A stretch of DNA of 64,000 nt from Crocinitomicaceae bacterium (GCA_016719925.1 JADJYC010000001.1:1-64000); one strand, 5' to 3'; shown: positions 20,019 through 29,897, counted from the stretch's first letter. Made by a program: numbers and translations. Notes: generated by a model not told the origin, from the letters alone.

Positions 20019-20279
20019 ATGGTACTTCTTGCAATCACTACTGTATTCCGCACCATTCTTATTATTCTTGGAGTAATCGTTGTTTTGCGTCTGGTTGGTC
20101 AGCTGATGATTGCAAAAAGAAATGTTCAGGAAGAAAAAGACATGCTTCAGAAACAGCGGCAAAACGAAAAAGAAGCTGCAGAAGCAAAAAGAAATTTCGG
20201 AAAAACCACGGTTGGAAAAATTGATAAACAGGCTGTTCAGGATTCAGATTATACGGATTTTGAAGAGGTGAAGGACTGA
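20019..20279 (+). CDS. DUF4834 small membrane protein
   Basis: An 86-residue protein with one N-terminal membrane span (FRTILIILGVIVVLRLVGQLM), then a charged cytoplasmic tail rich in Lys, Glu and Gln that is likely helical, ending YTDFEEVKD. It matches the pattern of DUF4834 proteins of Bacteroidota. It starts three bases after the carB stop (GTG 20016 directly followed by ATG 20019; the ATG is preferred), so it is likely co-transcribed with carB. Function unknown. Confidence 0.7.
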   Translation: MVLLAITTVFRTILIILGVIVVLRLVGQLMIAKRNVQEEKDMLQKQRQNEKEAAEAKRNFGKTTVGKIDKQAVQDSDYTDFEEVKD

Positions 20280-20316
20280 AGTTGTTTTCTCAGGATAATT
20301 GAATTAACAGTGTCTG

Positions 20317-20398
20317 CGCAGATGGCGCTGAAATTTGATTTGTTAAAAAATCTGAGTCGTTCAGCGTTGTTTATCTGCGGCAATCAGCGGGAATTATT
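20317..20398. repeat. Palindromic intergenic repeat, copy 1
   Basis: Nested inverted repeat: CGCAGAT (20317-20323) with ATCTGCG (20373-20379), and CGCTGAA (20326-20332) with TTCAGCG (20360-20366), followed by AATCAGCGGGAATTATTA. Its parts are shared with the element at 37302-37403. The rest of the gap 20280-20567 holds four CTTTGCG-like motifs at about 11-base steps (20521-20560) and a TACTTTTG box (20518-20525) that may serve the next gene. Confidence 0.6.
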
Positions 20399-20567
20399 AC
20401 ACCCATCCACTTTGTTTGAGCATCGTTAGTAGTGCAAAACAATTTTTTCGCAATTCAGACCAAAGTCTGGCGTGAATAAGTATTTAAGTCTTTTATTCAC
20501 AAGGCTCCAAATTCATTTACTTTTGCGTTTCTTTGCGAAATCCTTTGCGATCTTTGCGTGAACTAAC

Positions 20568-21353
20568 ATGAAACTTATCAGAAAAATATTGGTCAGACTT
20601 TTGGGGTTAAAAGGATATCTCAGATTGATCAGTCGTGTTTACATCATTTGTATTGCCATGGGATGGATGCGTAAAAAGTATCCTGAACTTTTTTTTCTGA
20701 AAAAGTTGATTAAACCCGGTTCAACTATTCTGGATATTGGTGCAAATCTTGGTTATTATTCTTTTTTCATGTCAGTGTCTGCTGGTAAAGACGGCAAGGT
20801 TTACGCTGTTGAACCCATTCCGCTTTTTGCAGAGATCTGGAAAAAAAACATGAACAAACTGAAATTCAAAAATTATCAGCTTGCAAATTGTGCGCTGGGA
20901 AGTGAACCCAGAGAAAAAGTAAAAATGTCTATTCCGGTTGTGAACGGTGTTGTCAGACACGGTTTAACAAAAGTTGCTGCAGAAGGAGAAGATCAACAAG
21001 CTTCAGCCATGTCTTTGAAGTGGAAATGAAAAACGGTGATGCTTTGTTTTCCGAATTTAAGGCTGATAAACTGGACTTTATCAAATGTGATGTCGAGGGA
21101 TTTGAGCAGTACGTAATTCCTTCACTTGAATCAACCATATCAGCCCATTTACCTGTTCTTCAGATAGAACTTTCAGGAGATGAAAACCGCAAAAAGGTTT
21201 GCGAATTTTTTGGTTAAACTTTCCTATGACATTTATATTTTGAAGAATGAGGTTCTTGTAAGCTTGGAAATAAACAATATTTTTACCGTTAATCAGGATT
21301 TCTATTTTATCCACCAGTCAAAAAAAGATCAATATAAACAGCTGCTCAAATAA
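20568..21353 (+). CDS. FkbM-family SAM methyltransferase (two frame breaks)
   Basis: About 261 residues. FkbM-type enzymes O-methylate sugars or other small hydroxyl compounds, often in glycan clusters. A short basic N-terminus leads to the SAM motif ILDIGANLGYYSFFMS near residues 51-66, then VYAVEPIPLFAEIW, and LDFIKCDVEGFE, the FkbM hallmark. The frame breaks at CC 21007-21008 (one base short, joining ASA to HVFEVEMKNGD) and at the T6 run 21206-21211 (one base too many, joining CEFLVKLSYDIYI). The corrected protein ends at 21353, six bases before the YfhO gene. Confidence 0.8.
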
Positions 21354-21359
21354 TTAAAA

Positions 21360-24304
21360 ATGACACTAAAAGAAAAGTTACTTCAAAAATCAAATCTGTG
21401 GCATGTTGCCGCGGTAGGAATATTTTTTCTGATCGCTTCAGTTTATCTCTATCCGGCTTTTAAAGGATATGTGGTAGATCAGGCCGATGTCAGAAACTGG
21501 GCAGGTGCCACACAGGAGATTGTAGATTACCGTGAAGGAACCGGTGAACAAATTGGCTGGACAGGTTCTATGTTTTCTGGTATGCCTGCAACACAAATCA
21601 GTGTGATTTATGAAGGCAAAGACATTCCTGATTTTCTCAGAAAATTGTATTCGCTGTTTTTACCGAATCCAATTGCATTGGTGTTTATTTATTTCCTGAG
21701 TTTTTACATCATGGCCCGCAGTTTTAAAATTGGTCCGCTGGTTTCAATTGTTGGTTCAATCGCATATGGATTGTCATCTTATTTTATCGTCATAATTGAA
21801 GCAGGTCACAATACAAAAGCACTTGCTGTTGGTTTTGCGCCGTTGCTGATTGCCGGATTTATTTTTGCATACCGCTGGAGAAACTGGTATCTGGGTGTTG
21901 CGCTTTCTGCTTTGTTTATGACTTTTCAGTTGTCTGCAAATCACCTGCAAATCACCTATTACATGATTTTTATTTTGATTGCACTGGGTGGTGTTGAATT
22001 ATACAGACACATCAAAATGCAGGGAGGAATTGCCCGATTTGCAAAAATCTCTGCAGCGCTGCTTGTTGCTTACGGTATTGGAATCATGATTAACTACGGA
22101 AATATTAAAGGAACTGCAGAGTATACTGCTGCAACTACCCGTGGAGGATCTGAATTAACAATTAAGGCTGATGGTTCACCAAGAGATCTTACTTCAGGTT
22201 TGGAAAGTGACTACATCACAGCTTGGAGTTATGGCAAAGCAGAAACCTTTACGTTCATCATTCCAAATTACAAAGGAGGAGAAACCGGTCAGATTGGTTC
22301 GGATAAAGAAAAAACTGCGCTTCTGAAATACGCGGACAGCCGTTTCAGAAATGATCTGAAAGGAATGAATCATTATTGGGGCGATCAGCCATTTACTTCC
22401 GGTCCGGTTTACATTGGAATTATTGTAGTGTTTCTTTCTTTGCTGAGTTTGGTTTATTGTAAAGAAAAAGCAATATGGCCAATTTTTGCAGTGACCATTT
22501 TAACGGTGATGCTGAGCTGGGGAAAAACTTCATGGGCTTTACTGAGTTATTTTTAGATTTTATGCCTGGTTACAACAAGTTTCGTGCAGTAACGATCGTT
22601 TTGGTTGTTGCTGAACTTTGTATTCCATTGCTGGGTGTTTTCTTCCTCCACAAATTATACACTGCTAAAGAAGAAATTCAGAAAAATCTAAAACCGTTTC
22701 TGATTGTTTCAGGTGCGGTGGTTTTTGTTATGCTTGTTTTTCTCGCAATGCCATCAGCAGTTAGTAATTTCTTAAGTGATGGTGAAAGAGAAGTGATTGC
22801 AACAGCTGATCCGGCGCAGGTTGGAGTATACGAAGAGTTTTTTGGTGAACTTGAAAAAGTAAGAATATCCATTTTCAGAAAGGATGTTGGAAGGTCTCTC
22901 ATCTTTTTAATTCTTGCAATAGGAGTTATTTATGCTTATACTAAAAATGCTTTCAAAGCAAATATTGCGGTAGGTGTTTTAGGTGTATTGATTCTGACAG
23001 ATCTTATTCTGGTTGATTCCAGATATCTGAATACAGAAGCATCCGGCAAAAATTACAAACAATGGATTGAAGGATACAAACAGAAATATCCATACGTTGC
23101 CGGAGATGGTGAAAAAACCATTCTTGCATTTGAGCTGGAAAAAAATCCGGCCCTTTTTATTAAACTTGATTCGGCAACAAATGCTGTGAAAGCAATTCCT
23201 GGATACGGTGAACTGGAAGCGGGTGAAAAACAACGTTTGAATGATTGGAGCACTTACAGAACGCTAAACAGATACACCAATTTCAGAGTATATGAAAATG
23301 GAAATCCATTCAACAGTTCATATACTTCTTATTTCAATAAATCAATTGGAGGATATCACGGAGCAAAACTTGGAAGATATCAGGAGCTGATTGAATTCCA
23401 TCTTGATAAAAGAAATCCTGCCGTATTGGACATGTTGAACATGCGTTATAAAATTCAGCCTGTTGGAAACAATGAAGGAAAAATTGTGAACTCTTCATTC
23501 CTTGGTGAAAATCCAACTGCCATGGGCAATGCCTGGCTGGCCAAAGAAATTCAAACTGTACAAACTGCTGATGAAGAAATTCTTGCACTGAACAGCGGAA
23601 ATTTATATTCTGTTAACTCTTTTGGCAGTCATAAATTATTGATCAATGGTGAACTGGATTCTGCAGCCAATGTTATTGAGTCAGATACTGTTGAACTTAT
23701 TTATGTAATGGGAATTGACAGTGCAGGAAATATGATGTCAGATACTGTTCCTGTTCAGATTCCATATCAGGCAGTGACAGCTGATATGCCGCTGGCGTTT
23801 ATACTTGGACCTCAGGGTGCAAACTGGGATTATGTAGTCAATGTCGATTCAACTGAAATGCCTTTGGTTGGTGTGAAATCTGAAGGCAGAGCAGGTTGGG
23901 ATCCAAATAAAACAACTATTGTTCATCAGGAATTTAAAGCAAATATTTCACAGGATTCCTATTCCGGAAATGGTACTATCGAAATGACTTCGTATCATCC
24001 GGATCATTTGATTTATAATTTCTCATCGGCAGAAAAACAATTGGTGGTATTCTCTGAAATATATTACCCGATTGGATGGAAAGCATTGGTGGATTCAAAA
24101 GAGGTTTCAATTTCAAGAGTGAATTATGTATTGCGTGCAATTGAAGTAGAAGGAGGTGATCACAAAATTGAACTAGTTTATGAAGTGCCTTCCATGAAAA
24201 GTTCTGCTGCGCTTGCGTGGGCTGGTTCTGTGTTATTATTAGTACTCATTGCATTTGGAATATTTATGGATTCCAAAGTGAAAGATGAAGTGGTGGAGGA
24301 ATAG
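21360..24304 (+). CDS. YfhO-family multispan membrane protein (one frame break)
   Basis: About 981 residues with roughly a dozen membrane spans in the first half, a large extracytoplasmic domain (VDSRYLNTEASGKNYKQW onward) and one C-terminal span. YfhO proteins (PF09586) resemble GT-C glycosyltransferases; YfhO of Gram-positive bacteria helps to glycosylate lipoteichoic acid. An acidic motif in the first external loop (VDQADVRNW) fits a GT-C active site. The frame breaks at the A5 run 22523-22527 (one base short); with six A it reads SWGKNFMGFTELFLDFMPGYNKFR, a conserved family segment. It lies directly behind the FkbM gene and before the GxxExxY cassette and the sugar cluster. Confidence 0.85.
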
Positions 24305-24307
24305 TTT

Positions 24308-24348
24308 TTTTTACCACGGAGACACGGAGAACATGGAGGAGCACAGAG
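24308..24348 (+). repeat. Cassette repeat, left copy
   Basis: Begins T5-ACCACGGAGACACGG, continues AGAACATGGAGGAGCACAGAG. Starts four bases after the YfhO stop codon. Confidence 0.7.
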
Positions 24349-24370
24349 ATGGATATTAAATAGTTGAATT

Positions 24371-24817
24371 ATGGAGGTATGTGAGGGAGGTATATACTAT
24401 AGAACAGAGGGGATTACAAAATCTTATTTGAAAGATATTTCATATCAGATTATTGGAGCAGCCATTGAAGTGCATAAAAATATAGGTCCGGGATTATTAG
24501 AGTCTGTATATCATTCTTGTTTTGTGGATGAAATGATTTCAAAAGGATTATTTGTGAAGTCGCAGGTTCATGTTCCGGTATTTTATAAAGGAAAAGATCT
24601 TGGAGGAATTCTCAAATTGGATATGCTTGTAAATGATCAGATAATTGTTGAGATTAAATCTGTAGAAACCATGATTCCGTTATATCATGCTCAATTGTTG
24701 TCGTATCTAAAATTATCTCAAAAACCAAAAGGTCTTCTTATAAATTTTAATTCTGTAAACATCAAAGATCAATTGGTTGCGATGGTAACAGAAGAATATT
24801 CTAAAATTCCTTTTTAA
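24371..24817 (+). CDS. GxxExxY protein, PD-(D/E)xK nuclease-like
   Basis: A 148-residue protein. It has the name-giving motif GLLESVY (residues 41-47, in GPGLLESVYHSCF) and the fold core LKLDMLVNDQIIVEIKSVE near 81-99. The Asp, then Glu-x-Lys arrangement there is the signature of PD-(D/E)xK nuclease-like domains (PF13366). The biological role of the family is not known to me. The first 15 residues before KDISYQIIGAAIEVHK vary in the family, so the ATG is uncertain. The gene lies between inverted repeats and is in no evident operon, which points to a mobile or repeat-associated gene rather than a part of the glycan cluster around it. Confidence 0.82.
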   Translation: MEVCEGGIYYRTEGITKSYLKDISYQIIGAAIEVHKNIGPGLLESVYHSCFVDEMISKGLFVKSQVHVPVFYKGKDLGGILKLDMLVNDQIIVEIKSVETMIPLYHAQLLSYLKLSQKPKGLLINFNSVNIKDQLVAMVTEEYSKIPF

Positions 24818-24827
24818 GTATGTTTTT

Positions 24828-24933
24828 CTCCGTGCAACTCCATGTTCTCCGTCTCTCCGTGGTAGAAAATCACATTTTTCATTTCTGTTTTCCTCTGTGC
24901 AACTCCATGTTCTCCGTGTCTCTGTGGTAAAAA
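24828..24933 (-). repeat. Cassette repeat, two right copies in tandem
   Basis: Copies at 24828-24864 and 24893-24933, both inverted relative to the left copy, separated by an AT-rich spacer. Each reads CTCCGTGC or CTCTGTGC, then AACTCCATGTTCTCCG, then a GTGGTA end. Confidence 0.7.
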
Positions 24934-24974
24934 CGCACACCATTTTTATCACATTTACTCTCCATAAAATCAAA

Positions 24975-25879
24975 ATGATCACCGCCACTATAAGCACATA
25001 CAACCGTGAGAAATACCTGCCGATGGTATTGGAAAGTTTGAGAAAACAAACGCTTTCCCGCTCACTGTTTGAAGTGGTTTTGGTGAATAATAATTCTCCC
25101 GGTAATACAGCAGAAATTGCAGAAAAATTCAGGCAGGAAAACCCAGATATCAGTTTCAGATACTATCTTGAAACCCAGCAGGGACTTTCATTTGGAAGAA
25201 ACCGGGGCATTACCGAATCAAAAGGGAAATACATCACCTTTATAGATGATGACGCATTTCTTTCTGATAATTATCTGGAGGTCATTTATACAACGTTTGA
25301 AAAGGACAATTCATTGGCTGCAATTGGAAGTAAAATTCTTTTTTGCATTATGAATCAGTCATTCCAAAATGGGAGAATAAATATCTGAACTCGTTGCTGG
25401 GCTATTTTAATCTGGGAGATGAAATGAAAATATTTCCAAAAACAGATTATCCGCGCGGTTCAAACATGTCATTCAGGACAGATGTTTTTCAAAAGGCAGG
25501 AATGTTCAACACCGAATTAGGCCGCATTGGAAAAGGATTGGGCGGAGGAGAGGAGAAAGATATGTTCAAACGAATTTATCAGCTGAAAGATCTGAAAGTA
25601 ATTTATATTCCAAATGCAGTGGTTTATCATTGCGTACCTGTAGAACGTACAACTGCTGCTTTTATAAAAAATCAAGCCATCGGTACTGGTAAAAGTGAAC
25701 GTATCCGAGTTCGGCATGAAGGATTTAAATCAACACTCAGCCGGTTTATGGTGGAGTTTGTAAAGTGGGGAGCCAGTTTTATACTTTTCTTCGTTTATCT
25801 CTTCAAAGCCACGCCAGCCAAGGGAATCATGATTGTGCGATTCAGGTATTGGGTGACAAGAGGACTTCTTTCAGCGTAA
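24975..25879 (+). CDS. Glycosyltransferase family 2 (one frame break)
   Basis: Cytoplasmic or membrane-bound GT-A transferase of about 301 residues, first gene of the sugar cluster. ATG 24975 gives MITATISTYNREKYLPMVLESL, the usual GT2 start, then EVVLVNNNSPGNT and ITFIDDDAFLS with the metal-binding DDD. The C-terminal part has GGGEEKDMFKRIY, comparable to the ED acceptor motif, and a hydrophobic stretch near the end (ASFILFFVYLF) that may sit on the membrane. The frame breaks at the T6 run 25339-25344 (one base short); with seven T it continues as ILFLHYESVIPKWENKYLN. Donor and acceptor are unknown. Confidence 0.82.
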
Positions 25880-25984
25880 TTCCGGTTTTTTTATAACCTC
25901 TTATGATTAATTTCGTAAGCAGAATGTGGTTTTTGATTGATTTGTCATTTTCAAAAAACCAGAATTTTATCTGAATAAATTTTA

Positions 25985-26908
25985 ATGAGCACAACACAAA
26001 AAATTCAAAAAGCAATTAATGAAGCAATTCAAAATGGATTGTTGTCTGAAGATAAAGGAGTACTGACTGGTTTTTCCGGAGAGAAAATGACCAATGCTTT
26101 GCAGCGCATTTCAAAAGAAATATTAGATGAGAATACCTGTTATGTTGAGGTTGGTGTTTTCAGAGGTTTGACTCTTTTGTCTGTTGCAAAAGAGATTGGA
26201 ACCTGCAAAGCGTATGGCATTGACAACTTTGCTTATTTTGACAGAGATGGAAAAAATCACGGCATTGTAAAAGAGCGGATTGCTAAATTGAATCTTTCAA
26301 ACGTCACCATCATCAATAAAGATTATGAAGACGCTCTGGAAAATTTAAAGAATGAAATTGGCGATAAAAAAGTGGGAGTATATTTTATTGACGGACCACA
26401 TGATTACAGAAGTCAGCTGGTTTGTTTGCTGCTGATAAAACCTTTTCTTGCTGATAACGCTGTGATAATTGTGGATGACAGCAATTACAGACATGTGCGT
26501 CAGGCTAACAATGATTTTTTAAAATCGCATCCTGAATTTAAACTGGTGTTTCAATCTTACACCAAACATCATCCTCTGAATTTGCCTGAAGCACAACGCG
26601 GAGAATTTACAAAAGGCTGGTGGAACGGTGTAAACATTATGGTGAAGGATTCTGAAAATGCGCTTGCACCTTATTTTCCGCCTACATTCAGAGACCGTAC
26701 CCTGTATGAAAATGAACACGGAATTCATGCAACCAGACATCCAGAAGTGGTTCCGTTTTTATTAAAAATGACCAACTTTTTTGCTCCGGTAGTTTACGCT
26801 TTTTCAAAACTGAAAAAGAAAAAAGAAGTGATCAAAGGAAAATTCACAGCAATGAATACGTACAGTGAAAATCTTTCAGGTGATGAATTCAATCCTTCTT
26901 TGAAATAG
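25985..26908 (+). CDS. Class I SAM-dependent methyltransferase
   Basis: About 307 residues. Motif I is YVEVGVFRGLTLLSVAKE (residues 54-71), followed by AYGIDNFAYFDRDG and VYFIDGPHDYRSQ, the pattern of Methyltransf_24/TylF-like enzymes, which often O-methylate sugars. The C-terminal 80 residues (NALAPYFPPTFRDRT and a basic KLKKKKEVIKGK stretch) fall outside the methyltransferase core. It sits 105 bases after the GT2 gene and abuts the CMP-sugar synthetase gene with no gap, so it probably acts on the sugar made by the cluster. Confidence 0.75.
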   Translation: MSTTQKIQKAINEAIQNGLLSEDKGVLTGFSGEKMTNALQRISKEILDENTCYVEVGVFRGLTLLSVAKEIGTCKAYGIDNFAYFDRDGKNHGIVKERIAKLNLSNVTIINKDYEDALENLKNEIGDKKVGVYFIDGPHDYRSQLVCLLLIKPFLADNAVIIVDDSNYRHVRQANNDFLKSHPEFKLVFQSYTKHHPLNLPEAQRGEFTKGWWNGVNIMVKDSENALAPYFPPTFRDRTLYENEHGIHATRHPEVVPFLLKMTNFFAPVVYAFSKLKKKKEVIKGKFTAMNTYSENLSGDEFNPSLK

Positions 26909-27595
26909 ATGATCAAAAAGGGTTTTCATATCACAGCGTTATTGCCAATGAAAGGACATTCAGAACGTGTTCCTGCTAAAAATCTGCGCCTGTTTAACGG
27001 TAAACCACTTTTTTATCATGTGCTTGAAACACTTGACAAATCAGAATATATCAATAAAATAATTGTGAATACAGACAGTGAGGAAATTGCATCAAAAGCA
27101 CGTTCTGTTTCTGATAAAGTGATTATACATGATCGTCCTGAAGCAATAAGAGGAGATATGGTTTCTATTAATGAAATTATTAATCACGATGTTCTGCTTT
27201 CAGGTGATCAGTATTTTTTACAAACGCATAGCACCAATCCGCTGCTGACAGTTAGAACAATCAATAAAGCCATTGAAAAATTCAAAGAAGAAATGGATGT
27301 TATTGATTCGCTTTTTTCTGTTACAAGATTGCAAACAAGACTATATTGGAAAGATGGAAAACCAGTGAATCACAATCCGCTGGAGTTGTTGCGCACGCAG
27401 GATTTACCGCCGGTTTACGAAGAAAATTCAAACTTTTATATTTTCACCAGAGACTCATTCATAAATTCCGGTAAAAAAAGAATTGGATTAAAACCATTGA
27501 TGTTTGAAGTGGACAAACTGGAAGCACAAGACATAGATGAGCCGGCAGATTTTCTTCTGGCAGAAGCATTACAAAAATTAAACCTGGTAAAATAA
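26909..27595 (+). CDS. CMP-sugar (acylneuraminate-type) cytidylyltransferase
   Basis: About 228 residues. It activates a 2-keto-3-deoxy sugar acid with CTP, as NeuA or KdsB do. The CTP-binding loop is ALLPMKGHSERVPAKNLR (residues 11-28), where the usual opening Arg-x-Gly-Ser is MKGHSERVPAKN. IIVNTDSEEIA, QTHSTNPLL and YEENSNFYIF follow in family order. The sequence does not tell which ulosonic acid is used. The gene begins directly after the methyltransferase stop and ends seven bases before the aldolase gene. No NeuB or KdsA-type PEP-dependent synthase is in the window, which makes the aldolase next door the likely source of the sugar acid. Confidence 0.85.
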   Translation: MIKKGFHITALLPMKGHSERVPAKNLRLFNGKPLFYHVLETLDKSEYINKIIVNTDSEEIASKARSVSDKVIIHDRPEAIRGDMVSINEIINHDVLLSGDQYFLQTHSTNPLLTVRTINKAIEKFKEEMDVIDSLFSVTRLQTRLYWKDGKPVNHNPLELLRTQDLPPVYEENSNFYIFTRDSFINSGKKRIGLKPLMFEVDKLEAQDIDEPADFLLAEALQKLNLVK

Positions 27596-27601
27596 ATCGG
27601 G

Positions 27602-28357
27602 ATGACATTAAAAGAAAAAATAAGAAAAGGCGAACTCACTCTTGGAAGCTGGGTAACTATTCCGCATCCTGCAGTAGTTGAAATTATGGCTACCGCCGGT
27701 TTTGAATGGCTGACTATTGACATTGAACATTCTGCCATTGACATTCAGTCAGTGCAAAATCTCATTATAGCCATCCAGGGAAAAGGCATGAAAGCGCTGG
27801 TGCGAGTTTTTGCAAATGATGAAGTGATAATCAAACGCGTTCTTGATGCTGGTGCTGACGGAATTATTGTACCCATGATCAAATCAAAAGCAGAGGCTCA
27901 GCGCATGATTGATTTTGTTTACTATCCTCCAAAAGGTAAACGCGGAGTGGGGTTGAACCGTGCGCAGAATTACGGAATTGGTTTTGATGCCTACAAAGAA
28001 AAATTAGAGAAGGAAATTATTGTCATTGCGCAAATTGAACATATCGACGCTATAAAAAATCTGAAAGAAATTCTTTCGGTTAATGAAATTGATGCAACGC
28101 TGATTGGTCCGTATGATTTATCAGCCTCTATGGGAAAACCCGGTGAGTACACACTGCCTGAAGTGAAAAAAGCAATCAGTGAGTACGATGAAATTTGTAA
28201 ATCACTTGGTAAGCCTATGGGTGCGCATGTCATTTCATCTGACCATAAACAAACCAAAGAAAAAATGGCAGCAGGGTATTCTTTCCTTGCATTTTCGCTT
28301 GATTTTTTCTTTTTGGGAGACAAGGCGCGTGAAGAAATGAAAAATCTGAAATCATGA
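27602..28357 (+). CDS. HpcH/HpaI-family class II pyruvate aldolase
   Basis: A metal-dependent TIM-barrel aldolase (251 residues) that cleaves or forms 4-hydroxy-2-oxo acids from pyruvate and an aldehyde. Family motifs: WLTIDIEHSAID near residues 35-46, IVPMIKSKAEAQRMID, YPPKGKRGVGLNRAQNYG, the metal Glu in VIAQIEH and the metal Asp in LIGPYDLSASMG. Known relatives degrade aromatic acids or sugars, but here the gene is locked between a CMP-sugar synthetase and an epimerase, so a biosynthetic role making a 3-deoxy-2-ulosonic acid is more likely. The 3' end overlaps the epimerase start by four bases (ATGA). Confidence 0.85.
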   Translation: MTLKEKIRKGELTLGSWVTIPHPAVVEIMATAGFEWLTIDIEHSAIDIQSVQNLIIAIQGKGMKALVRVFANDEVIIKRVLDAGADGIIVPMIKSKAEAQRMIDFVYYPPKGKRGVGLNRAQNYGIGFDAYKEKLEKEIIVIAQIEHIDAIKNLKEILSVNEIDATLIGPYDLSASMGKPGEYTLPEVKKAISEYDEICKSLGKPMGAHVISSDHKQTKEKMAAGYSFLAFSLDFFFLGDKAREEMKNLKS

Positions 28358-29226
28358 AGAAAGTAGCGGTATTTGGCGGATCCGGATTTCTGGGGACCTA
28401 TCTGGTAAATGAACTTCTGAAAAGAAATTATGAAGTCCATTCTTTTGATTTGAATGCCCCTTCAGATGATACAGGCGTCAAGTTTACCAAACTCGATATT
28501 CTTGACAGAACAAAAATCAGTGATGCTTTTGCAGCGGTGAAATTTGATATTGTTTACAATCTTGCCGGTTTTGCCAATCTGGATAAAGCTGTTGAATTTC
28601 CGGTTGAAACTGTGCAGCTGAACGTAATGGGAAATCTTTACATACTGGATGAATGCAGGAAACACAATGTCTCCAGATATGTTTACGCAAGCAGTGCATA
28701 TGCTATGTCTGACAAAGGAACATTCTACGGAATTTCCAAATTGTCATCTGAAAAAATCATTGAAGAGTATGGTGAAAAATACAAATTACCATTCACTATT
28801 CTGAGATATGGTTCCATATACAGTGAGCAGAATTTTGAAAACAACTACATTTTTAATCTGGTAAAAAAAGCCATTGAAAAGGGCGAGATTAATCATGAAG
28901 GAGATGGAAATGAAATCAGGGAATACATTCACGCGGCGGATGCAGCAAAATTATCTGCAGACATTATTGAGAAAAATGATTTCGTCGGAAAACATCTGAT
29001 TCTAACCGGCGTAGAGCGAATCAAACGGGTAGAATTATTCAACATGATCAATGAAATTCTCGGCAATAAAATAAAAATCAATCTGGTGAATGACGGGTAT
29101 AAACATCATTATAAATACACACCGTATAGTTTTATTCCGCAGGAAAGTCAGAAATTAATTCCCAATCCATACATTGATATGGGGCAGGGAATTCTGAACT
29201 GCATCAGAGAAGTGCACAAAAAATGA
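28354..29226 (+). CDS. NAD-dependent sugar epimerase/dehydratase (extended SDR)
   Basis: A 290-residue extended short-chain dehydrogenase. The nucleotide motif GGSGFLGTYL is at residues 8-17, the catalytic Ser region is YASSAYAMS and YGISK supplies the Tyr-x3-Lys pair. Such enzymes change C4, C5 or C6 of nucleotide sugars, or oxidise sugar acids; the sequence alone does not say which. The C-terminal part (ILTGVERIKRVELFNMINEIL) is the usual substrate cap. It overlaps by four bases both the aldolase before it and the cyclase after it, so all are made from one message. Confidence 0.83.
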   Translation: MKKVAVFGGSGFLGTYLVNELLKRNYEVHSFDLNAPSDDTGVKFTKLDILDRTKISDAFAAVKFDIVYNLAGFANLDKAVEFPVETVQLNVMGNLYILDECRKHNVSRYVYASSAYAMSDKGTFYGISKLSSEKIIEEYGEKYKLPFTILRYGSIYSEQNFENNYIFNLVKKAIEKGEINHEGDGNEIREYIHAADAAKLSADIIEKNDFVGKHLILTGVERIKRVELFNMINEILGNKIKINLVNDGYKHHYKYTPYSFIPQESQKLIPNPYIDMGQGILNCIREVHKK

Positions 29227-29897
29227 GTTGGAAATTTCTTTCATACCCTTTAAACGACAAAGCCTTTGGCTATGGAAATGGGGAAAGGTTTAAGCTGAAT
29301 GCTGTTCGCTCCATTTGCTGCGGAGATACCAGCAATAACTCCGCTTTTTCAATGCCTTCACATTACGGAACACACATTGATTTTCCGTTTCATTTTTCTG
29401 ATCATGGAAAAAAATCAAGTGATTTTGAAGCATCAGATTTTGTTTTCGATCATGTTGGTGTTTCTGTGTTAAATCAGGCAATTCCTGTTCATGATTTTCT
29501 GATAAAAAATGAAAATCTTGCAGTAGAACACCTTGAAAAAAATATCGAATTACTCATAATCAAAACTGGTTTTTGTGCAAAGCGATACACGGATGAATAT
29601 TGGGAAAGAGGGTATGGATTTCATAAAGAGACAGCCGCTTTTTTAAAAAATAAATTTCCTGCTTTGCTTTGTATTGCGTTTGATCTGATTTCACTGAACT
29701 CTTATCAAAATCGTCCTGCGGGACGTGAAGCGCACCTGGAGTTTCTGATGACGCAAAATATTTTGATTGTTGAAGATGTGGATCTCAATACCATTCAATC
29801 GGACACTAAAATAAAACAGATTGTCATTGCACCTTTGCACATTGAAAATGCAGATGGCGCACCCTGTACCATACTTGCGGATATTAATGAAAATTAA
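29223..29897 (+). CDS. Cyclase-family hydrolase (kynurenine formamidase-like fold)
   Basis: A 224-residue member of PF04199, metal-dependent hydrolases that include kynurenine formamidase and isatin hydrolase. The metal motif is SMPSHYGTHIDFPFHF (H-x-G-T-H-x-D-x-P-x-H) at about residues 44-59. Later conserved pieces are LLIIKTGF and IAPLHIENADGAPC. In this sugar operon it may hydrolyse a lactone, formyl or other amide group on a sugar-acid intermediate, but that is inference. It overlaps the epimerase gene by four bases and the HAD gene by eleven. Confidence 0.8.
   Translation: MSWKFLSYPLNDKAFGYGNGERFKLNAVRSICCGDTSNNSAFSMPSHYGTHIDFPFHFSDHGKKSSDFEASDFVFDHVGVSVLNQAIPVHDFLIKNENLAVEHLEKNIELLIIKTGFCAKRYTDEYWERGYGFHKETAAFLKNKFPALLCIAFDLISLNSYQNRPAGREAHLEFLMTQNILIVEDVDLNTIQSDTKIKQIVIAPLHIENADGAPCTILADINEN

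Larger units (their letters stand above)
24308..24933. mobile_element. Inverted-repeat-bounded cassette carrying a GxxExxY gene
   Basis: Left end 24308-24348 and right end 24893-24933 are inverted copies of one sequence of about 40 bases (core ACCACGGAGACACGGAGAAC on the left) with few mismatches. A further inverted copy lies inside the right end at 24828-24864, so the right side has two direct copies 65 bases apart. The only gene inside encodes the GxxExxY protein. No transposase is present. The mobile nature is an inference from the layout. Confidence 0.5.

Noticed and set aside
24828..24933. CRISPR-like direct repeats
   Set aside because: Only two direct copies with one AT-rich spacer, and an inverted third copy on the other side of a gene; no cas genes.
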